From an uncultured Lachnospiraceae bacterium (GTDB lineage Bacteria > Bacillota > Clostridia > Lachnospirales > Lachnospiraceae): 64,000 bases of DNA. Below, one piece after another: positions 1 to 6,757 of the stretch. Within the stretch, counting starts at the first letter, position 1; each line of letters begins with the position of its first letter. A program made the position numbers and the translations under genes. The stretch spans positions 1-64,000 of the forward strand of contig ONAD01000003.1 of NCBI GenBank assembly GCA_900315735.1, written 5' to 3'. The notes below the pieces were generated by a model that was not told the DNA's origin, ran no database searches, and saw only the letters and a list, made by a program, of their open reading frames with translations.

Positions 1-89
1 GCAATGGAAAATATAAGCTGCCTTGCAGTAAGTCCCATCGCAACCGATTCCTGATAGCGGTCAATATCCTTGTTTACTTCGATTACCAT
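1..89 (-). CDS. PrgI-family conjugative transfer protein, N-terminal part (runs off left edge)
   Basis: The minus strand has an ATG at 89-87 preceded by a consensus AGGAGG at 98-103. The readable 29 residues begin MVIEVNKDIDRYQES and continue into GLTARQLIFSI. The 'YQES...GL..RQ..FS' pattern followed by the start of a hydrophobic stretch is how PrgI-family proteins of Firmicutes integrative conjugative elements begin. These are small inner-membrane components of a type IV secretion machine, usually encoded just before the VirB4 ATPase. The rest of the gene lies outside the window, so family membership rests on the N-terminus only. It implies that the DNA to the left is, or was, an integrative element. 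Confidence 0.6.
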   Translation of the reverse strand, partial: MVIEVNKDIDRYQESVAMGLTARQLIFSI

Positions 90-101
90 TGTCCCTGCCT
101 C

Positions 102-200
102 CTATCTTGATAAATCCTTTGTTTCCGGCTTTCTTGTCATTCCAATATTCGCCTCATACTTATCCATTCCATCCGGACACAGTTGTCCAGCTACCGATAT
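102..200 (-). pseudogene. C-terminal tail of an unidentified conjugative-element gene
   Basis: An open minus-strand frame of 32 codons, without a start codon of its own, ends in TAG at 104-102, just before the prgI-like gene, and its stop overlaps that gene's ribosome binding site. It reads ...QLCPDGMDKYEANIGMT and ends KPETKDLSR. The tight junction to the next gene is what one expects of the last codons of an upstream operon gene. The body of the gene is missing and is replaced by the integrase stub. I do not recognise the family. Confidence 0.35.
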
Positions 201-313
201 CTACTATCAGCGTTTTCTTTGCCATTGTATCGATAACGATATCTTCCGGATTCTTCCTGGATTTCTCCATTCAAAAGAACCCTTCCTTTGTTGTCACGTC
301 TTTTTGTGCTCAT
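191..313 (-). pseudogene. Truncated Tn916-type tyrosine integrase (N-terminal arm-binding domain only)
   Basis: An ORF of 40 codons starts at ATG 313-311 behind GGAGGT (319-324) and stops at 193-191. It begins MSTKRRDNKGRVLLNGE and continues SGRYRYRY, which matches the start of integrases of the Tn916 family (MSxKRRDNxGR...GESQ..GRYxYxY), the small domain that binds the element's arm sites. The core-binding and catalytic domains (Arg-His-Arg-Tyr) are absent. After about residue 29 the family pattern is lost and a stop follows, so this is a deletion remnant. A TATAAT-like -10 on the minus strand at 358-353 could be its promoter; its possible -35 at 384-379 is spaced 20 bp, which is poor. Confidence 0.55.
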
Positions 314-509
314 TTTCTACCTCCACTTCAAGGCGTGACATGGCATGTAAACATTATAACACGTCAGGCCTCTTCTTTCCTCAACTTTTACAAAATTTCT
401 CAAGTACTTGATATGTATGATTCGTCCTCTATTAAATACTTGAAGCCTTAAAAAGCTGATTGCAAATTTTCTTGTATCTTTTTGTAAGTTCTCATCTACT
501 CCTTACACA

Positions 510-529
510 GTATCAGGTAAATAACTCGC
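510..529 (+). repeat. IS66 left inverted repeat
   Basis: GTATCAGGTAAATAACTCGC; matches the reverse complement of 3229-3248 at 19 of 20 positions. Confidence 0.75.
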
Positions 530-557
530 ATCTTGAGTAAACACCTCTCGGTTGAGA

Positions 558-659
558 TAATTGAAAAAGCTGAAAAAGTTCACAACTTTTTACACTTTTT
601 AAACCGAGTAATTGAAAAAGCTGAAAAAGTTCACAACTTTTTACACTTTTTAAACCGAG
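558..659 (+). repeat. Perfect tandem duplication of a 51-bp unit
   Basis: Two identical 51-bp copies (558-608 and 609-659) lie inside the IS66 left end, directly before the tnpA ribosome binding site. The unit contains the near-palindromic core GAAAAAGTTCACAACTTTTT. Identity between the copies suggests a recent duplication. Fifty-one bases is 17 codons, so a reading frame through it stays open, but no start or family supports a protein here. Confidence 0.9.
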
Positions 660-672
660 GAGGATATTCCAT

Positions 673-1044
673 ATGGATACACGTTTGGCAAAACGAAATT
701 ACAGCATTCAGCAATGGAAAGCCATCATTCAAGACCGAAACAATACGAACCTGACAGTGGATGAATATTGCAAACAGAATGGTCTCAGCCGTAATTCTTA
801 TTTTTACTGGCTTCGAATCATCCGTGAGGAAGCACTGGAACAATCAGCTGAATCTGGTTTTGTCGAGTTGAGCCTGCCGTCAGAAACGGACTCCGGGTCT
901 CATCAGATTACAGCTGTTCCAATCGCAAAACCAGAACCATCACAGTTGACTTTATCGGTGTGCGGAATCACAATACAGGTCACAGAAGATACTTCGCCGG
1001 CACTGCTTGCCAGAACGATTGGGGTGATAAAGAATGCTCAATGA
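673..1044 (+). CDS. tnpA: IS66 family accessory protein TnpA
   Basis: A 123-residue protein starting at ATG 673 with AGGAGG at 658-663. The first half, with ...[23 protein letters not shown], is the helix-turn-helix DNA-binding region typical of IS66 OrfA proteins, which are needed together with TnpB and TnpC for efficient transposition. The end overlaps tnpB by 11 bases, as usual, implying coupled translation. The length is normal for the family and the frame is undamaged. Confidence 0.85.
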   Translation: MDTRLAKRNYSIQQWKAIIQDRNNTNLTVDEYCKQNGLSRNSYFYWLRIIREEALEQSAESGFVELSLPSETDSGSHQITAVPIAKPEPSQLTLSVCGITIQVTEDTSPALLARTIGVIKNAQ

Positions 1045-1393
1045 CGCAACTGGTTTCTCCCATATATATCTGTGCACCGGATATACCGATCTCAGGAATG
1101 GGATTGATGGACTTATTGCCATCGTAAACGGAACTTTCGGACTGGATCCGACAGAGGAAGGAAGCATCTTTCTTTTCTGTGGCCGAAAAACCGACCGCAT
1201 CAAGGCCCTGCTTTTTGAAGGAGACGGATGGCTTCTGTGTTACAAAAGGTTAACCGGTGATGGGCATTTTCAATGGCCGAGAAGCGAACAGGAAGCGAAA
1301 CAATTATCTCCACAGCAGTTCCGCTGGCTCATGGAAGGTCTTTCCATTGAACAGAAAAAATCGATTTCACCATTAAAACCAGACCTTTACTAG
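1034..1393 (+). CDS. tnpB: IS66 family accessory protein TnpB
   Basis: A 119-residue protein of the IS66 Orf2 (TnpB) family. Recognisable family segments are [16 protein letters not shown] near residue 12, [20 protein letters not shown] near residue 50, and [14 protein letters not shown] near residue 82. TnpB has no known enzymatic fold of its own but is required with TnpA and TnpC for transposition of IS66 elements. Its ATG lies inside the end of tnpA. Length and motifs are normal and the frame is intact. Confidence 0.9.
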   Translation: MLNDATGFSHIYLCTGYTDLRNGIDGLIAIVNGTFGLDPTEEGSIFLFCGRKTDRIKALLFEGDGWLLCYKRLTGDGHFQWPRSEQEAKQLSPQQFRWLMEGLSIEQKKSISPLKPDLY

Positions 1394-1497
1394 AGGCTGT
1401 TTTCATACGCACCTTGACAGTTAAATACGTTATCAAGAATTTCAAAAAATCCAGTAAATATGCTGCTTTCAGCGACTTATTGTGGTATACTTATGGT

Positions 1498-3183
1498 ATG
1501 AAAAATCAGTTATTAACAGAAGAAAAACTGAATACTCTTCCAAAGGAAACCATTATCATGCTGCTCCTTCAGCAGGGTGAAAATTTCAGGCTTCTTTCCG
1601 AACAGTCCGCTGTTATCCAGAAGCAGAATGAGCAGCTTATGAAGCAGATAGAAGATCTGAAGGAGCAGGTCGCCATTCTGACCCAGCAGCGCTTCGGACG
1701 AAGTTCTGAAAAGAACCTGCCCATTCAGGGACAGCTCTCTTTTGATCTGGATCATCCGAATGTTTTCAATGAAGCAGAAATCCTGACAGAGAATGGGTTT
1801 GCAGAGGAACCTTTACTGGAAGATACTGTTCCGGTGAGGAAACCGCGCCCAAAGGGAAAACGTGCAGTGGATCTTTCCGGAATCAAAACCACGGTAGAAT
1901 CACACTATCTGGAAGAAAATACCCTGATGGAACGATTCCCCAATGGATGGCATCAGTTGGAAGATGAAGTCTACAAGGAATTAAAACGAATTCCTGCCAG
2001 CTATGAGGTTGTGGAGCATCATATCGGTGTATATGCCGGAAATGGAGATAACAGTAAAATCATCCGTGGAGAAGCACCTAAGCGCCTGCTGAATCACAGC
2101 ATTCTGACACCATCTCTGGCAGCTTCTGTGTTTACTGCCAAGTATGTCAATGCAGTCCCATTAAACCGTATCTCAGAAGGTTATGGTTATGATGGTATCC
2201 ATATTTCCCGTCAGGTCATGGCCGGATGGATGATAAAGCTCTATCAGTATTATCTGGAGCCGGTGCATCGGATGATGAAGTCAGAACTGTTCCGGTCTGG
2301 TATCATCCACTGCGATGAATCTCCCTTCAAGATGACTGGAGAAAAGGAGGAGGGAGACCCAAAATCCAAGGATTATATGTGGGTATACCATTCTCCCGGA
2401 AAAGGAGACTGCCACCCGGTTTACCTGTATGAATACGATAACGGCTCCAGAGCAGGATATGTTATCGGAGACTATCTGAAAGGATACACCGGGATCCTTG
2501 TCACAGATGGCTATCAGAGCTATCACACCCTGCAGAAAGACAGGGCTTATGAAATCAAAGTGGCCGGCTGTTGGGCTCACGCCCGGAGAAAGTATGCGGA
2601 TATCCTCAAGGCTGCGGGCAATAAAAGCTCTATGACAGCCGGGCAGAAGGTCGCTGACGAAGCAGTCAAGCGGATTGCAGCGATTTATCATACAGACAAC
2701 ATGTATAAAGGAACATCACCAAAGGAGATTTTGGATAACAGACAGCAGTCGGTAAAGCCTCTGGTAGATGCTTATTTTGCGTGGGTTAAAGAAACGTTAG
2801 CCAATCCGGGCTTGGATCAGAGTTCAGCTATAAAGGCAGCCCTCAACTATTCCCTTAATCAGGAACAGTATTTGAGAACCTTTCTAACAGAACCGGAGGT
2901 TCCGTTGGACAATAACGATGCCGAGCGAAGTATCAAGAAATTCTGCGTGGGCAAACACAGCTGGCACATCATAGAATCTAAAAACGGTGCAAAAGCAAGT
3001 GCAATGATGTATTCCATTGCAGAAACGGCAAAAGCAAACGGACTAAATCCGTTTGAATATTTCCAGTATCTGATGGATCAGCTTAAGGAATACCCAAGAA
3101 ACAATGTTCCTGAAGATAAACTGGAAGAACTAATGCCTTGGTCAGAAACACTTCCCGATTGCTGTAAACAGCTGAAGAGATAA
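1498..3183 (+). CDS. tnpC: IS66 family transposase TnpC
   Basis: A 561-residue DDE transposase. Order: N-terminal coiled coil (about residues 30-65, QSAVIQKQNEQLMKQIEDLK), a short region with FGRSSEK, then the IS66 catalytic core with the first Asp in IIHCDESPF near residue 267 and the second in ILVTDGYQSYH. The catalytic Glu and C-terminal signature are in PLDNNDAERSIKKF followed by a short C-terminal domain. I chose ATG 1498 (MKNQLLTEE) because the only in-frame upstream start is a TTG at 1414 with no family similarity. There is no clear ribosome binding site; an extended -10 (TGG-TATACT, 1483-1491) ends six bases before the ATG. Confidence 0.9.
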   Translation: MKNQLLTEEKLNTLPKETIIMLLLQQGENFRLLSEQSAVIQKQNEQLMKQIEDLKEQVAILTQQRFGRSSEKNLPIQGQLSFDLDHPNVFNEAEILTENGFAEEPLLEDTVPVRKPRPKGKRAVDLSGIKTTVESHYLEENTLMERFPNGWHQLEDEVYKELKRIPASYEVVEHHIGVYAGNGDNSKIIRGEAPKRLLNHSILTPSLAASVFTAKYVNAVPLNRISEGYGYDGIHISRQVMAGWMIKLYQYYLEPVHRMMKSELFRSGIIHCDESPFKMTGEKEEGDPKSKDYMWVYHSPGKGDCHPVYLYEYDNGSRAGYVIGDYLKGYTGILVTDGYQSYHTLQKDRAYEIKVAGCWAHARRKYADILKAAGNKSSMTAGQKVADEAVKRIAAIYHTDNMYKGTSPKEILDNRQQSVKPLVDAYFAWVKETLANPGLDQSSAIKAALNYSLNQEQYLRTFLTEPEVPLDNNDAERSIKKFCVGKHSWHIIESKNGAKASAMMYSIAETAKANGLNPFEYFQYLMDQLKEYPRNNVPEDKLEELMPWSETLPDCCKQLKR

Positions 3184-3190
3184 TCAAGAT

Positions 3191-3220
3191 TCGCCACCTC
3201 TATCAGGTGGCGATACTTTT
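3191..3220 (+). terminator. Terminator after tnpC
   Basis: A perfect 9-bp stem (TCGCCACCT 3191-3199 with AGGTGGCGA 3205-3213), 5-base loop, then TACTTTTT. It lies inside the IS, between the tnpC stop and the right inverted repeat. Confidence 0.8.
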
Positions 3221-3228
3221 TCGGGCAG

Positions 3229-3248
3229 GCGAGTTATTTGCCTGATAC
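3229..3248 (-). repeat. IS66 right inverted repeat
   Basis: GCGAGTTATTTGCCTGATAC; inverted copy of the left repeat with one mismatch. Confidence 0.75.
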
Positions 3249-3295
3249 GAACAAAGAGGAGAAAGTAAAGGAAATTGTGAGTTTCTATTAACTCC

Positions 3296-3324
3296 TTGCA
3301 CTTCCCCTTCATCTACGGTATAAT
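3296..3324 (+). promoter_or_regulatory. Sigma-A-type promoter for the lipoprotein gene
   Basis: TTGCAC (3296-3301), 17-bp spacer, TATAAT (3319-3324). It begins 47 bp outside the IS66 right repeat, so the downstream gene keeps its own promoter. Confidence 0.75.
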
Positions 3325-3404
3325 CGTAAAGTCCGTGTGTGACCAATCGCATGCGGGGATAAGAACGAATATATTGTTTTATGGATAGAATGAAGGAGCA
3401 GGAA

Positions 3405-4280
3405 ATGAAGAAGAAAATATGGGCGGCAGCTTTGATTTGCATTGTCGTATTAGGAATGCTGGACGGATGCGGACCAAAGGAGAAAGATGCAGACAAGGAA
3501 GCAGCAGGAAATACAGAAACAGAAGCAGTGGAAGGAATACATGCCACAGAGACGGAGACAGAGGCACAGGGAAATCTTAAGGAAGATACCTGGTATGTTT
3601 TATCCGGTATGTATCAGCACAAAATGGAAACCGAAGAGAATACCGCTGTGATAAAAAATGTCAATGTATACAATATGGCAGGAACCATGGATGGTGAGAC
3701 CTTTGTGCAGGCATCTGATTTTACCAATCATTTAAATCAGGCAGAGTATGAGATAAGCTGGAATCGTACTGAGGCAGACGAAGAAGGAAATACAGTTTAT
3801 ACGGTTACTTTATCTGCAAAGATTCCGTGGAATGGCATACAGACGGATGCAGAAGCTTATATCGAATATGAAGACATCAGCCTCGTGGATGCAACTACCG
3901 GAATGGTGCTGCCGCAGCATGTAGCTGCAACAGACAGTTCCATGGCTATGATGGCAGAAGTGGCTTGTGCCGGCACAACATATCAGGTGGCAGCCACAGA
4001 AGATACAGAGACAACATTTGGTGACTGGACGGTAGAGGATGGCAGTGAGTATCCGATGGTGACTTACTACGAAATAAAAGAGACTTATAAAGTAACAGCA
4101 CCGGCAGAATATAAGGGACTGCTGTTCGTATTACAGACACAGCGTACCGCAGAAGAATATGAAAATGGAATTGTAAAGGGTCTTGGAACAGATGAAGCAC
4201 ATACATTTGATGGCACAATCAATGATGGAAGTGTGGCAATTGAGTTAGACCGGGATTATGAGTATATCAATGCAGAATAG
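3405..4280 (+). CDS. Predicted lipoprotein of unknown function
   Basis: A 291-residue protein starting at ATG 3405, behind AAGGAG at 3393-3398. Residues 1-17 form a signal peptide (KKK then a hydrophobic run) ending in the lipobox-like LDGC; the lipidated Cys would anchor it to the outer face of the membrane. A linker rich in Glu, Thr and Ala (about residues 20-60) precedes a compositionally ordinary, beta-looking domain with no family I recognise. It has the promoter at 3296-3324 and a hairpin terminator after it, so it is probably transcribed alone or with partial read-through into the next gene. Substrate and role are unknown. Confidence 0.7.
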   Translation: MKKKIWAAALICIVVLGMLDGCGPKEKDADKEAAGNTETEAVEGIHATETETEAQGNLKEDTWYVLSGMYQHKMETEENTAVIKNVNVYNMAGTMDGETFVQASDFTNHLNQAEYEISWNRTEADEEGNTVYTVTLSAKIPWNGIQTDAEAYIEYEDISLVDATTGMVLPQHVAATDSSMAMMAEVACAGTTYQVAATEDTETTFGDWTVEDGSEYPMVTYYEIKETYKVTAPAEYKGLLFVLQTQRTAEEYENGIVKGLGTDEAHTFDGTINDGSVAIELDRDYEYINAE

Positions 4281-4321
4281 AAACTGAGCAAAGTGGGCAA
4301 AGCTTACTTTGTATCAGCATG

Positions 4322-4353
4322 AAACAGAATCGTCGAAAGGTGGTTCTGTTTTT
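4322..4353 (+). terminator. Likely terminator after the lipoprotein gene
   Basis: AAACAGAA (4322-4329) pairs with TTCTGTTT (4344-4351) across a 14-base loop, running into TTTTT. The stem is AT-rich, so it may be leaky. Confidence 0.5.
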
Positions 4354-4374
4354 CCACGTTTAAAGGAGCATACA

Positions 4375-4917
4375 ATGGATTATAGCAGATTAGAAAAAGG
4401 AATTATGGATTTCATACAGGAAGAGCAGGTAAAACTTGGATACCGGAAAGAAAAAATCCGGTTATATTATCCTTTGAGTTCATTAAAGCATTTACTGGGA
4501 GAAGAAGTGAGCGGAAAATCAACGGAAGAATTGGAAAAAGAATTTTATGAAGCAGCAGGAATACGGCTTGGCAGAGTAGAAATCAGCAGAAACAAGGACC
4601 GCTTTTGCTTTGTAGTGCCGGAAGAAGGTGCAGAATATGTGCATGAAAAAAGAAGTGGAAATTCTTTTATTAAAAAGCTGGTGGCTCTGCTGCAGATACA
4701 TCCTTGCACCATAGAGGACATCCATAAGCTGTTCTTAGGAACCGGCGAGAAGATACATTTTGAGAAAATTGAGACAGAGGATTTTGACTATCTCATTTAT
4801 TTTGAAAGCGGAGAGGATTCCTATTATTATTGCTTTAAGGACGAAGGCTGCCATATCATCTATCATCGTTTTATGCCGGAGGATTACCGGGATTTGTTTT
4901 CTGACAACATAGAGTAA
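4375..4917 (+). CDS. DUF3877 family protein
   Basis: A 180-residue protein starting at ATG 4375, chosen over upstream in-frame codons because AAAGGAG lies 7 bases before it and the family begins here (MDYSRLEKGIMDFIQEEQ). The sequence through LYYPLSSLKHLLGE matches what I recall of DUF3877, a family of about 180 residues seen mainly in Lachnospiraceae. No catalytic motif, signal peptide or membrane segment is visible, so it is presumably cytoplasmic. Function is unknown; the family assignment is from memory. Confidence 0.6.
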   Translation: MDYSRLEKGIMDFIQEEQVKLGYRKEKIRLYYPLSSLKHLLGEEVSGKSTEELEKEFYEAAGIRLGRVEISRNKDRFCFVVPEEGAEYVHEKRSGNSFIKKLVALLQIHPCTIEDIHKLFLGTGEKIHFEKIETEDFDYLIYFESGEDSYYYCFKDEGCHIIYHRFMPEDYRDLFSDNIE

Positions 4918-5031
4918 GCGAGGAAGAAAAGATGCAAAAGAAAATAAACAGAGTAATTGCTGTATACAATCATTTTTGGGGAAAATATCGTTACGAATCC
5001 TAAGCTTGTCCTAGCCATTCGAAGGGAAAAA

Positions 5032-5040
5032 TGGTAAAAT
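5032..5040 (+). promoter_or_regulatory. Possible extended -10 element before rnhA
   Basis: TGG-TAAAAT at 5032-5040, about 70 bp before the RNase H start, without a good -35. Nothing else was recognised between 4918 and 5108. Confidence 0.3.
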
Positions 5041-5108
5041 AGAACTAATGATGTAAGTTAAGAAAAGAAGAAAATTCACAGAAATAAAAGATAGTAAGAG
5101 GAAGAAGA

Positions 5109-5702
5109 ATGGCAGCAAAGTTTTATGCAGTCCGAAAAGGAAAGAAACCGGGTATTTATATGAGTTGGGATATATGTAAGCAGCAGACCGATGGTTTTCC
5201 GGGAGCAGAGTTTAAAAGCTTTCCAACAAGGGAAGCGGCAGAAGAATATATCGGTCAGAAGCAGCAGACAGTAGAAAAAGAGCCGGAAAATTATGCCTTT
5301 GTGGATGGTTCCTATAATATTGCAACTAAGGTATATGGATATGGCGGCTTTCTGATGGCAGATGGGAAAAAAGAAGTACTGCAGGGTTCAGGCTCGGAAG
5401 AAGAAATGGCTTCCATGCGTAATGTGGCAGGAGAAGTATTAGGAAGTATGGCTGCCATTGAGAAGGCGGTGGAGCTTGGACTGGCAGAGCTTACGATATA
5501 TTATGACTATATGGGCATTGAAATGTGGGCAACAGGAGCATGGAAACGGAATAAGAAAGGAACCATTGCTTATTATGACTATATTCAGAGCATAAAGGAT
5601 AAAATTACGCTTCATTTTGTAAAAGTAAAAGGGCACTCAGGGGTAGAAGGAAATGAAGAAGCAGATCGGCTGGCAAAAGAGGCAGTCGGAATTGAAATAT
5701 AG
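5109..5702 (+). CDS. rnhA: Ribonuclease H with N-terminal hybrid-binding domain
   Basis: A 197-residue protein with two parts. Residues 1-50 (KFYAVRKGKKPGIYMSWDIC...FKSFPTREAAEEYI) are the small viroplasmin-like domain that grips RNA/DNA hybrids in eukaryotic-type RNase H1. Residues 60-197 are the RNase H fold: Asp66 (VDGSYN), Glu109 (NVAGEVLG), Asp133 (IYYDYMGIE) and His176/Asp186 (KGHSGVEGNEEAD) are the expected metal-binding and catalytic residues. It should cut the RNA strand of RNA/DNA hybrids in the cytoplasm. GAGGAAGA precedes the ATG. This two-domain layout is common in Clostridia. Confidence 0.88.
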   Translation: MAAKFYAVRKGKKPGIYMSWDICKQQTDGFPGAEFKSFPTREAAEEYIGQKQQTVEKEPENYAFVDGSYNIATKVYGYGGFLMADGKKEVLQGSGSEEEMASMRNVAGEVLGSMAAIEKAVELGLAELTIYYDYMGIEMWATGAWKRNKKGTIAYYDYIQSIKDKITLHFVKVKGHSGVEGNEEADRLAKEAVGIEI

Positions 5703-5745
5703 TATCTGCAGATGAGTGGATACGGGGATAAAAAGGAGGAAAGAA

Positions 5746-6756
5746 ATGGTTTCATTAAAGGACGTGGCGAAGCGTTGCGGTGTCTCAACGGCAACAGTAA
5801 GTAAAGCGTTGAATGGACATAGTGATATAGGGGAGAAGACCAGGATACGGATTAAAGAAGCAGCACAGGAGATGGGATATTTTCCGAATGCGGCAGCAAG
5901 GGCATTAAAGACGAACCGTTCTTATAACTTAGGAGTACTTTTTAAAGAGGAGGCCGGAAGAGGGCTTACCCATGAATATTTCTCTGGCATCTTAAATGGA
6001 TTTAAAGAAAAGGCGGAAGAATTAGGCTATGATATCACTTTTATTAATAATGAGCATGTGAATCATAAGATGTCATATCTTGAACACTGCAAATACCGGA
6101 ATTTTGATGGAGTTGGAATTGTGTGTGCCAGGTTTGAAAAACCGGAGGTACAGGAACTTTTGCAGAGTGATATTCCGATTGTTACTGTGGATTATGTATA
6201 TCACAACTGCACGGTTGTTTCTTCTAATAATGTAAAAGGGATGAATGAACTGGTACGTTATATTTATTCCAAGGGACACCGGAAAATTGCATACATTTAT
6301 GGGGAAAAACATTCGGCTGTTACCAGAGACCGTCTGACCAGCTTTTTCCAGACAATGGAGAGCTTTAATCTGAATGTTCCGGATGACTATTTAAAGGAAG
6401 GAGAATATTTAGATACCAGGCTTGTGGCAAAGGCAACCAGGGAACTTTTAAATCTGCCTGACCCGCCGACCTGTATTCTCTACCCGGATGATACGGCATT
6501 AATTGGTGGACTTAATGTAATTGATGAAATGGGGCTAAAAGTACCGGATGATATTTCTATTGCAGGTTTTGATGGAACGAAAGTATCTCAGATGATGAGC
6601 CCAAAGATTACAACCATACGGCAGAATACCAGAAAGATTGGAGAAGAGGCCGTAAAACGTCTGGTACAGAAAATCGAGCAGCCTAAGACAACGCTGGTGG
6701 AGCGTGTGATTATCAATGGAGAACTTTTGACAGGAGAATCAGTAGGAGGAATCTGA
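5746..6756 (+). CDS. LacI-family transcriptional regulator
   Basis: A 336-residue repressor starting at ATG 5746 behind AAAAGGAGG. Residues 1-25 (MVSLKDVAKRCGVSTATVSK) are the LacI helix-turn-helix, followed by the hinge helix region (FPNAAARALKTNRS, about 45-60) and a periplasmic-binding-protein-like sensor domain to the end, with the family signature ISIAGFDGT near residue 280. No sugar-uptake or catabolic gene lies nearby, so effector and targets cannot be inferred. It ends one base before addB's start region, so addB may be co-transcribed from its promoter. Confidence 0.85.
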   Translation: MVSLKDVAKRCGVSTATVSKALNGHSDIGEKTRIRIKEAAQEMGYFPNAAARALKTNRSYNLGVLFKEEAGRGLTHEYFSGILNGFKEKAEELGYDITFINNEHVNHKMSYLEHCKYRNFDGVGIVCARFEKPEVQELLQSDIPIVTVDYVYHNCTVVSSNNVKGMNELVRYIYSKGHRKIAYIYGEKHSAVTRDRLTSFFQTMESFNLNVPDDYLKEGEYLDTRLVAKATRELLNLPDPPTCILYPDDTALIGGLNVIDEMGLKVPDDISIAGFDGTKVSQMMSPKITTIRQNTRKIGEEAVKRLVQKIEQPKTTLVERVIINGELLTGESVGGI

Positions 6757-6757
6757 T

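Larger units (their letters stand above)
510..3248 (+). mobile_element. IS66-family insertion sequence
   Basis: The element contains the three standard IS66 genes in order (tnpA 673-1044, tnpB 1034-1393, tnpC 1498-3183) between 20-bp inverted repeats differing at one position (510-529 and 3229-3248). All three frames are intact, so it may be functional. An internal hairpin terminator follows tnpC. The outer ends are not certain: the 8 bases outside each repeat (502-509 and 3249-3256) do not match as an IS66 target duplication should. The true tips could lie further out, or the flanks have changed since insertion. It sits between conjugative-element remnants and a chromosomal lipoprotein gene. 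Confidence 0.85.

Noticed and set aside
160-225. Short minus-strand frame MAKKTLIVDIGSW within the integrase stub
   Set aside because: It overlaps the integrase-like frame, has no ribosome binding site and ends after 21 codons.
558-659. CRISPR array
   Set aside because: Only two adjacent identical units with no spacers and no cas genes.
533-754. 73-codon ORF across the 51-bp tandem repeats
   Set aside because: It is repeat-driven, overlaps the tnpA start in another frame and has no family support.
2281-2691. Antisense ORFs such as 2281-2691, 12108-12458, 30032-30451 and 33239-33739
   Set aside because: They are shadows of tnpC, addA, the MocR-type gene and the GNAT gene, with no ribosome binding site or recognisable protein pattern.
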